A stretch of 14,739 bases of DNA, from positions 1 through 14,739 of the forward strand of contig JAEPRB010000531.1 in the NCBI GenBank assembly GCA_016758965.1, read 5' to 3'. The DNA is from Circinella minor. Lineage: Eukaryota > Mucoromycota > Mucoromycetes > Mucorales > Lichtheimiaceae. The position numbers were made by a program, and so were the translations under genes. Every line of letters starts with the position of its first letter. The stretch's first letter is position 1. Of the stretch, positions 7,883 through 14,739 are shown piece by piece. Under the pieces are notes generated by a model. The model saw only the letters and a list, made by a program, of their open reading frames with translations, searched no databases and was not told the origin of the DNA.

Positions 7883-10015
7883 TTACAACAAGTACTTTAA
7901 TTTATAGTCAATTGGTAGCTCTTTTTTGTACGATTCTAGTTGAGACCAAAAGATATATTCACGACCTTTTTTTCCTACTACCCGGCCAGCAAAACCAACT
8001 ATATTCTTCACTTGAATGATGCATCGTTTAAGTCATACAGATCTAGTTCTATATGGCCATAAACAATGATTTTCAACAAGTTCGGCGACCTCTACTACAG
8101 CAAGAAGTTTTTGACAATTGTTATATTCATGAGTAAAGATGTTTCGGATAAAACCAAAATACTAATGCTTTTCAGGTCTAATTGAGCTGGTCCAACTTAG
8201 ATCAGTGTTGACCTTTGTGATTATTCTGATAAATGAATGATTTTTACTACCATACACTATCGATTCTTTCCAAAGTCGTCTACCTGTTTCCAGTTCTTGG
8301 TGTTGGTCGATGATAATGTTGTAGGTGTTTTGATGTATTGCCCAAAAGTTTTTAAGCTGAGTTACACATTTCATATCAGTGGCGGACTTTTTAGAAAAAG
8401 GTCCCCATATTTCGGGACTGTTAGCCAATGTAGATGCAAGAACAGTTTTTCTTTTTTGTTCTTGTGGCTCTTGAAGCCTGTTTCTTCTTTGAATGGCTGC
8501 TATCTCGACAATGACATTCCCTGAATTAACTCCAGCATCTCGTACAGAATGAACTCGTCATTTTAACTCCCCTATAGCTCTCTCCATACAAAATGTGGCA
8601 TAGTGTGGCATTGGTCCTAATCGTTCCACCAACTTGTACATATGCAACAAATAATGCTGATTGATTGTAAACACTGATCCTGGAAGTTTTTTGTTATTCA
8701 CTTGTACTAATAACCAGTTGTTCCATGCGCTCACTGCTTGCTTCAAGGAAACTATGTCATTCGTGTGTAGCTCCCGGGTACAAATGTATTTAAATGCTGT
8801 TGCCAAGTTCATCAGTGCATCACAAGTACTTTCGTCTGTATAATACTCCAGCAATAAGGACGGAACCAAGTACAATGCAAAGTGAATCCAGTTGATTGAT
8901 CGATAGAAGCCACTATGAAAGTAAATGTCACTGCAATCACCAGCAAAACTTGCAGACAACTTGTGTGAATCTGCAATTAGTTCACCAAACTCTCAGCACG
9001 TTCTTGGTGGTAAATATAACGGGTTTCCTTCTTTACCATATTCACCAATGATAATACGCCAAAGTTGCTTTCCAACGCCTGATAACAAATGCATCAAATC
9101 ATTGGGAAAAAATGTCACACCATGGAAGGTTGGTAGGTGTGCAAAAATAGATGGATTTGATTAGCCTCTTTCCTTATTCTTAGTCTTGTCTTCATCCGTT
9201 TTCTGCTTCTTGAAAGATTCGATCTTACAGGGTCGTGATGTCGGTTTTGGAGGAAATGTCATATGGTGCAACATGAATTCGCCACAAATCAAACAAAATC
9301 TACATTCTCGATAATGTGTATGGGAACTGTGTCCTGCCATTTTTGCAACTGCCAAAGTATCACTACCACAAAATAAAAGATGTGCACGCACACGTAATGA
9401 ACCAGCTTCTGTTTCAACTATGATGCCGTTTTTACAAAGTTGTTCGAGGTCACTCAATAACGGCTTGAAGAAGGTCATGTCTTGTGGTTTGTTGGGTCCG
9501 GGAAGTATACCCACTTGTAGCATGAGTTGGTTCTCCATTCAGTGCTTGGCATTTATATTTAACACGGTTAAGTAGACAATTGTCATGGAGTGTTTACTGG
9601 ATTTGAACTGCTGATAGTCGTCTGTGTAAAGCCATAATCCAATGACCAATTCATTCTCAAACAGATGCTTCACATTATTGTACAGTTTGCCATCAAAAAT
9701 GTCAGTCATTACATTTTCCTTGGTAGGACGTTTGGATCTATACTCCAGCATCTCGCAAGTTTTCTTGTCTGAAACCAGTAATGCGAGTTGTTCTTTTAAG
9801 GGAAGCTGCTGCATTATTTTTGCTGGCTCGGTAGTAGAACCTTCCTTGTATCTTGCTGTGGAACAATGGGTACAATCTGTGGTCTTGTCATCCAGTAAGT
9901 ACATTTTGCATCTATTAGGACGAATAGGACAAATAATAGGCTTGACATGAAATGAATTACGCAGATGTTGTTTGGAAAGATTATAACTGAGGAGTGCATA
10001 ACTTGAAATTTTCGC
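7883..10015 (-). pseudogene. CACTA/Tnp2-type transposase relic, one frame with six stops
   Basis: One minus-strand frame reads as a Tnp2-family (En/Spm-CACTA or Plavaka-like) transposase for 711 codons with no frameshift. It starts after a likely splice acceptor (TTTTTAG at 10016-10022), with KISSYALLSYNLSKQHLRNS. A Cys pair near CTHCSTARYK and GLWLYTDDYQQFKSSKHSMT (first acidic site) follow, then VGILPGPNKPQDMTFFKPLL, YRECRFCLICGEF and FHGVTFFPNDLMHLLSGVGK (second Asp with His). After these come INWIHFALYLVPSLL, FCMERAIGELK (DUF4218-like) and a C-terminal part with FGFIRNIFTHEYNN and KGREYIFWSQLES. Internal stops are TGA 9539-9541, TAA 9161-9163, TGA 8993-8995, TGA 8558-8560, TAG 8162-8164 and TGA 8033-8035. 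The frame ends in TAA at 7883-7885. The N-terminal exon and terminal repeats were not found. The copy cannot make protein. Confidence 0.8.
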
Positions 10016-10017
10016 CT

Positions 10018-10503
10018 AAAAAGATCTGAGACTGAAAAAAAAGTAAGAATTTGGGGGACCAAAAAGTTATGACGTGTAAGCTGAAAAGTAGAATAGTAAG
10101 ACCAGCCTTTTTTTTTCTTTTTTTTTTCCATACAAATGTAAAATATATAAATAAGATTATAGATTAAAGGTATGTTAGAAAAAACTTTATGTGTGATGGA
10201 GAGAAAAAAACCGTGACAAATAATAAATAGAAGAAATCGTTTTACTTTTGGAATTAGTAGATTCTTTCTTGTAAAAAAAAAAAAAAAAAAAAAACTAATA
10301 GATTATACATATAGTTTTATTTTAGTAGAAACGGATTCTTTTGCTAATCGAACCATGTTTGAATAACACGGGAGGTAATGTAAACTATTATTTCTGTGTT
10401 AGAGTGTCAGAAAAAGGAAACAAAACGTAAATTCATACCAAGATCGGTTGCAAGATTTAATAATTAATTATGAAAATTCCATTAATTAATCAAAAAGTAT
10501 AGA
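10018..10503. other. Non-coding, homopolymer runs
   Basis: This region holds T-rich tracts at 10108-10128 and a 22-nt or so A-run at about 10274-10295. The part next to 10018 reads on the minus strand as a pyrimidine-rich intron tail feeding the CACTA relic. I see no other coding or structured feature. Confidence 0.55.
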
Positions 10504-10829
10504 TTCGTCAGTTCTCTTTACCATCCCGTAAATTTAATAGTGGAACAATATTAATAAACTGTTTTAATGAGGCGTTTACTAAAAAAGAAAAAAAAAGGGT
10601 GCTTTATTATTATTTTTCGGCATTGGTGTATGAAATGAAGTATATAGATAGTTGGAATCAACAACTTGTGCATACTCTTCTGCTGGTGATTCAATATATT
10701 CAACAATACATTAGCTTGGACAAGATAATGAGAGGGTCAACGGATATGAGAAAAAAAGCTCAGGAACAAAATAACAACATGGAACGATTTCTTGCTGCTG
10801 GTGTACCTGATTATTTCTATCTGGTTTAA
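10504..10829 (+). CDS. Unknown ORF, possible terminal exon, up to 108 codons
   Basis: The frame is open from 10504 and closes with TAA at 10827-10829. The first ATG is internal (VYEMKYIDSW, at 10632). No family is recognised. Visible parts are a basic start (KFNSGTILINCFNEAFTKKE), a hydrophobic helix (LVHTLLLVIQYIQQYISL) and a polar tail (MRKKAQEQNNNMERFLAAG) ending PDYFYLV. A CAG near the start could be a splice acceptor, making this the last exon of a broken gene. It lies about 100 bp outside the MULE left end. For AT-rich DNA, 108 open codons are mildly suggestive, but it may be chance. Confidence 0.3.
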
Positions 10830-10936
10830 TCATCATTGATTTATATAAAACTGACCATCAACTATCACGATCCAATAATAAAATAATACCAGAATACAAC
10901 GAAAATATCAATAGCAAATATAACTGTTGTGAATTG

Positions 10937-11024
10937 GATTACCAGGGAGTATCTGTGCATGTTTGAATAATTATATAGCCGTATAAATAGATTATGTATA
11001 TCATACTTAAAAATAAATGGGTGT
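10937..11024 (+). repeat. Left TIR of the MULE
   Basis: The outer end begins GATTACCAGGGAGTATCTG. The first 82 bp match 14212-14293 perfectly in inverted orientation, followed by one mismatch and five more matching bases. 11025-11282, between it and the ATG, is non-coding and probably holds the promoter and 5' leader. Confidence 0.92.
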
Positions 11025-11282
11025 TTTTCATATTATGTATTGTTGAGCATAAAGAAGTATATTAGGGCACCATAAATATAAGTAAAGTGTGGGTGTAACA
11101 AGATGACATTAATATGTGATTTATCAGAGTTGCACAGCAGTCATAATATATTTACGTTTATCTTTCCGTTTTTATTTTTTTTTACTAAATCTCAAACACT
11201 GATTCCAACGATTGAAGGTAGATTAGAGATCTTAGAGCAACGATTCAAAATTCTTTACTAATAAAAAGTAGCTATTTCTAAA

Positions 11283-13928
11283 ATGTCTAACAACAACAAC
11301 AATGAGTCTGGCCTTGTCACCAAAGCTATTAATATTTTGAGGGAAACTTGGACAGGAACTGTTGCCCCTTTCGATATTAATAACCAGTGCCCTGTAACTG
11401 TTGTTATTAACCGTGTTGACTGGGAAAAATGGTTTCTTGATGAGCAAACAAGAACGTTTTGCACTTTTTATGATAGAACTGGTGGTGATGCTCGAGCTAA
11501 AAACTATGCATTTATCAATAAGTTTGGGCCACACGAGCAACCCCATCATAATGAGAATACAAATCAACAAGAGGAGCATATTGGAAAAAAACGTGGTCGT
11601 CCAACTATTCTTAACTTCCATCAAGTAATATATTATTTTAGGCTATTTATACTACTATGATTTATTTTTATAATAAAAAATCAATGAATTTTATTAGGTT
11701 TATGCCTGTCATCGATCTAAAGCTCCAAAACAATATGTGCGCAATCTGGAGAGAACTCCTCTTGGATGTAATTGCACATCCATTATTAAGGTGCACTGCT
11801 ATGGTGACAACCCATTAAAGATGCATGTTGAGTATAATTGGCAACATACTGGGCATGATCTTGGATCATCTGCTGATATGCAGTCCATACCTGCTGGACG
11901 ATCAGCTCGTCAATTGATCGAAACCATGGTTGACGAAGAAATGACATGGAAGTCAATTTGCCATGCTATACGAGTGGATAGAGCTGAACTGGAACGTATA
12001 AAAAGAAGTAATTATAAACAACTCCCTGCAATTAAAAAAATATCATATGATATGGTCTACTATGCTATGAGAAAAGCAATCAAAAGACGTTCTCAATTAG
12101 GCCGATTATTATCAGAAAGTCTTACAAAATGGGGTGAAAAGATAAGCTCAGAAGGTGGTGCTTATCATTATAATAATGATATGGATGATGTTCAGGAGGG
12201 GATGTTTTCTTTCGGGTTTATCACCGAATTTCAGCAAGAGGTATGCTATTATATATGTGTATATAAATAGATAATATACATATGTTAGTCTGTGTTCCTT
12301 ATATATAATTTAATAGATCATTGCCGAAAATACAAACACAGTGGTTTGCATGGATTCAACCCATGGTACATGTCTTGATGACAATGGATCTCGATGTTTT
12401 CTATATACCCTTGTTATTCGGTCAAATGTTACTGGCAAAGGTTGTCCAGTTGGTTGGATGTTAACCAATTCCGAGACTCATTATCCAATTGTTTCTTGGC
12501 TTCAATGGGTTCGTGATACTGTTATGTTCACTCCAACTCAAGTAATGATTGATAACTCAGATACAGAAATCAAGGCTTTACGTATTGTTTTTGGTGAAGA
12601 TACTGCTATATTAATCTGTCACTGGCATATTTTGCGTGCTTGGAAAAAACACATTATTAAGAAGGTAAACCCTGTTTCGCGTGCTATTAGACCTGATACA
12701 GTGCGTGCAAAACGTGGTGAAGCACTTGATATTCTGATCCGTATGATGAGTGCAGCAACCGAAGATGATTTTAATTCTGGGTATCACGATCTCTCTGAAT
12801 TCGGTATACGTAATAGAAGTTGGGACTGTGCTGGCCTACTTAGCTACTTTGACAGTGAATATTTGTCTAAAAAGCAAGAGTGGTCAAGTGCCTGGCGTCA
12901 GGTATTATTCTTCCCTTTTTTTATTTAAAAAGAAAAATATCATTTTATTTTTCAATCAAACATTTTCAGGTGCTTATATTACATGGTATTGTTTATTACT
13001 TTAGAATCATAGTAGCCTTAATACGAATGCCTATGTTGAATCATGGCATAGAACGCTGAAAGAAACGTACTTGGCAAACATTCGTTCCCAACATGTGGAT
13101 GGACTGGTATATATCTTACATGAAATTATAGCACTTGATTTTATGAGCCATGATACTGATGTTCGTGCTAACTTAAGAAGAAGGGCAATGAATAAAGCTG
13201 AAAAAGAACGTCAACAACATGCTCTTGATCTTTCTGGTAAGTACAACATTGGTGGAAATACAACAAGTTAAAAAATAGTAGCAGATAGTTGTTTTTAGTT
13301 ATTTACATAATATGCTATTTTTTTTCTATCCATGGGATAATATAATATATTACTAGATTTTGATGCTGAAATGATGCTAATTGCCCACAACGTTGGAAGT
13401 ATTACTGTATCATCATTTACCAATGGTGATCTAGAATATGTGGTGAATTTTAATGAACAATCTAATTCTTTACAATCATGCACTTGCCCTGATTATTCCA
13501 GAAATGCACCAATTATTTGTAAACATATGTTTTTGATACACAGAGTTGAGCGTATCTCATTACCATACTCATCCCCACCAGTAGCTCGTAATGTAAATAC
13601 GATGCAATCTCATATGCCTATAAACGAAGTACCAAGACCTGATCCTGAGGGATTATATCTAGAAGCTGTAGAAAGGTATGGAATTACATGCATATGTAAT
13701 CTGATATGATGAAAATTCTTTTTTTTTCTGATTTTTGTTTTTATATGCAGATTTAAAGAAGCCACTGCTAAAATAAATGCAGCTACAGAAGGATTGGAAA
13801 GGGCACAATATCAGCTCAATGCAGCAAATGTCATCAATAGTGCAGCAGAAGAATTAAATGCAATTTGGTCTACACTCCAAAAATTTAAAAAGTCCAATAT
13901 AAATGGAAACCATCAAAACCGATTCTAA
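11283..13928 (+). CDS. MULE-type DDE transposase with SWIM zinc finger, six exons, 732 aa
   Basis: Exons are 11283-11624, 11698-12240, 12317-12901, 13005-13236, 13357-13675 and 13751-13928. All junctions are GT-AG and in phase (introns of 73, 76, 103, 120 and 75 nt), giving 733 codons ending in TAA. Residues about 30-190 form an N-terminal Cys/His DNA-binding region (FAR1/GCM-like: VYACHRSK, LGCNCTSIIKVHC, WQHTGHDLG). The catalytic core has D308 (VVCMDSTHG), D374 (VMIDNSDTE) and E502 (NTNAYVESWH), with the CHWH motif at 396-399, as in MULE transposases. A SWIM finger follows (C609, C611, C622, H624: SCTCPDYSR, IICKH), then a helical tail with coiled-coil look (AAEELNAIWSTLQKFKK). The enzyme should excise and insert the surrounding element. 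The start has a good context (AAAATGTCT). No defect is seen. Confidence 0.88.
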
Positions 13929-14205
13929 TTCTTATTCTTCTTTCTCCTTTTATTTTCTTTTTTTCTTCTCTTCCTATAATATTATACGCTCTCCGAATTA
14001 CATATTACATTATATTTATAGATATTCCAAACATTTTTTTATACTTTCTATTATCATTCAGTTTTTAAATGACATATTCCATAATTTTTTGAATCACTCT
14101 AATGACAACCGATGCTAACTAACCTATGCTGATGTATAAGAACGTCCGTCTCAATAATCCATATAACACTAGTGATATATAACATGATCCAAAAAAAAGA
14201 AAAAG
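13929..14205. other. 3' non-coding part of the MULE
   Basis: T-rich DNA lies between the transposase stop and the right TIR. It presumably contains the 3' UTR and polyadenylation site. A 71-codon plus frame starting at 13903 overlaps the last exon in another frame and is low-complexity, so I do not count it as a gene. Confidence 0.6.
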
Positions 14206-14293
14206 ACACCTATTTATTTTTAAGTATGATATACATAATCTATTTATACGGCTATATAATTATTCAAACATGCACAGATACTCCCTGGTAATC
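14206..14293 (-). repeat. Right TIR of the MULE
   Basis: This is the inverted partner of 10937-11024, ending in GATACTCCCTGGTAATC at 14293. A repeat array starts at once beyond it. Confidence 0.92.
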
Positions 14294-14590
14294 TATTTTT
14301 GAATTCAAGGATGACGTTTTTTAAATCGTGGATGCTATTTTTGAATTCAAAGATGGTGTTTTTGATTTCAAGGATGACGTTTTTTAAATCATGGATACTA
14401 TTTTTGAATTCATGGATGGTGTTTTATTGATCATGGATGGTGTTTTTTTATTTCGAGTAAATGTTTTTTATATTCAAGGATAATATTTTTTTTTCTGCGG
14501 GTAATATTTTTATATTCAAGTTAAAGGTTAAATATTTCGTGTTCGACGTTTTTATTTTCGCGGATGGTATTTTTTTATTCGCATTCTGCA
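14294..14590 (-). repeat. 21-bp tandem repeat array encoding a heptad coiled coil (decayed)
   Basis: About 13 diverged copies of a unit like GATGGTGTTTTTGAATTCATG stand in tandem. The 21-bp period equals seven codons. On the minus strand 14294-14423 is one open stretch of consecutive heptads such as IHDLKNV, ILEIKNT, IFEFKNS and ILEFKNR, with Ile at one position and Leu/Ile/Phe three residues on, the a/d pattern of a coiled coil. Upstream copies keep the pattern but carry a TAA (14424-14426) and indels. The frame runs into the MULE terminus. It may be the tail of a repeat-protein gene interrupted by the MULE, or a minisatellite. Confidence 0.7.
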
Positions 14591-14602
14591 TCATCAATTT
14601 CT

Positions 14603-14739
14603 GCACTAAACTTTTTTTATTTCATGTTTGGTAGTGGAATATTCGCTCTCAACCTTTTTTTTCATGCTTGGTAGTGGAATATTCGCACTAAACTTTTTTT
14701 ATTTCATGCTTGGTATTGGAATATTCGCACTAAACTTTT
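14603..14739. repeat. 40-42 bp tandem repeats, over three copies, running off the window
   Basis: Copies at 14603-14644, 14645-14684, 14685-14726 and a partial one from 14727 each begin GC(A/T)CT(A/C)AAC. Each complete copy also carries TTGGTAGTGGAATATTC or a one-base variant. They are much more alike than the adjacent 21-bp units, so the array expanded more recently. The second copy is 2 bp shorter, which breaks any common reading frame. The array may continue beyond the window. Confidence 0.85.

Larger units (their letters stand above)
10937..14293 (+). mobile_element. Complete MULE (Mutator-like element), 3357 bp
   Basis: Inverted repeats of 88 bp at 10937-11024 and 14206-14293 match at 87 positions (mismatch at 11019). 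They enclose a single intact six-exon MULE transposase gene on the plus strand. Long TIRs are typical of MULEs. Near identity of the ends and an undamaged gene point to a young, potentially autonomous copy. MULEs normally make 8-11 bp target duplications. None is evident here: the flanks share only a loosely placed AATTCA. The right flank is a repeat array that may have rearranged after insertion. Confidence 0.85.

Noticed and set aside
9814..10131. Minus-strand 105-codon frame starting MEKKKKKK
   Set aside because: It is in a different frame from the CACTA-type relic. Its first half covers a T-rich intron-like tract and its second half overlaps sequence that codes in the relic's frame.
11232..11624. 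Minus-strand frames opposite MULE exon 1
   Set aside because: They are antisense shadows. The plus-strand exon joins in phase to five further exons with catalytic motifs.
12962..13004. Alternative acceptor CATTTTCAG at about 12969 for MULE intron 3
   Set aside because: Using it adds a short peptide followed by a stop, whereas the acceptor at 13003-13004 goes in phase straight into the conserved NAYVESWH segment.
13903..14118. 71-codon plus frame at the MULE 3' end
   Set aside because: It is out of frame with the last exon, which it overlaps, and is Ser/Phe/Ile low complexity from T-rich DNA.
1..14739. tRNA, rRNA, CRISPR array or bacterial-type operon signals
   Set aside because: I saw no cloverleaf with A and B boxes, no rRNA-like conserved blocks and no regularly spaced repeats with unique spacers. 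The spliced genes indicate eukaryotic DNA.

Overview
The window looks like a transposon-dense, AT-rich piece of a fungal genome. The transposase families, the short GT-AG introns (62-120 nt in the two genes I could splice) and the AT richness suggest an early-diverging fungus such as a Mucoromycota species. That assignment is inference from protein resemblance, not a database result. I see no convincing host housekeeping gene, no rRNA or tRNA and no CRISPR. Nearly all recognisable coding sequence belongs to DNA transposons of several superfamilies, in different states of decay.

Layout. (1) 14-115: a 17-bp tandem array. (2) 128-3296: a complete Tc1/mariner-type element with 25-bp terminal inverted repeats (TIRs) and TA on both sides. 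It carries one intact 710-codon transposase gene on the minus strand, with a D-D-E triad whose second spacing is unusually long (152 residues). (3) about 3465-3645: a stretch full of ATCCG/CGGAT motifs ending in a hAT-like terminus. A similar terminus lies at window position 1. (4) 3645-5010, minus: a small unknown ORF and a broken transposase-like gene with a WRKY-GCM-type zinc finger. (5) 5279-5403: hairpins with five CTGCAG sites. They abut a PIF/Harbinger-like transposase pseudogene (to 6854, plus strand) whose C-terminus is a chromodomain in a shifted frame. A two-exon acidic/basic accessory ORF (6864-7648, minus) converges on it. (6) 7883-10015, minus: a CACTA/Tnp2-type transposase readable in one frame for 711 codons but carrying six internal stops. 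(7) 10504-10829: an unassigned ORF. (8) 10937-14293: a complete MULE with 88-bp TIRs (87/88 identical) and an intact six-exon gene encoding a 732-residue DDE/SWIM transposase. (9) 14294-14739: 21-bp repeats which on the minus strand encode a heptad coiled-coil, followed by 40-42 bp repeats.

The MULE and the Tc1-type element look intact, have matching ends and could be autonomous. The PIF-like and CACTA-like copies are dead. The most interesting items are the chromodomain fused to a PIF-like transposase, the DD152E architecture, the six-stop but indel-free CACTA relic, and the heptad-coding minisatellite cut by the MULE.
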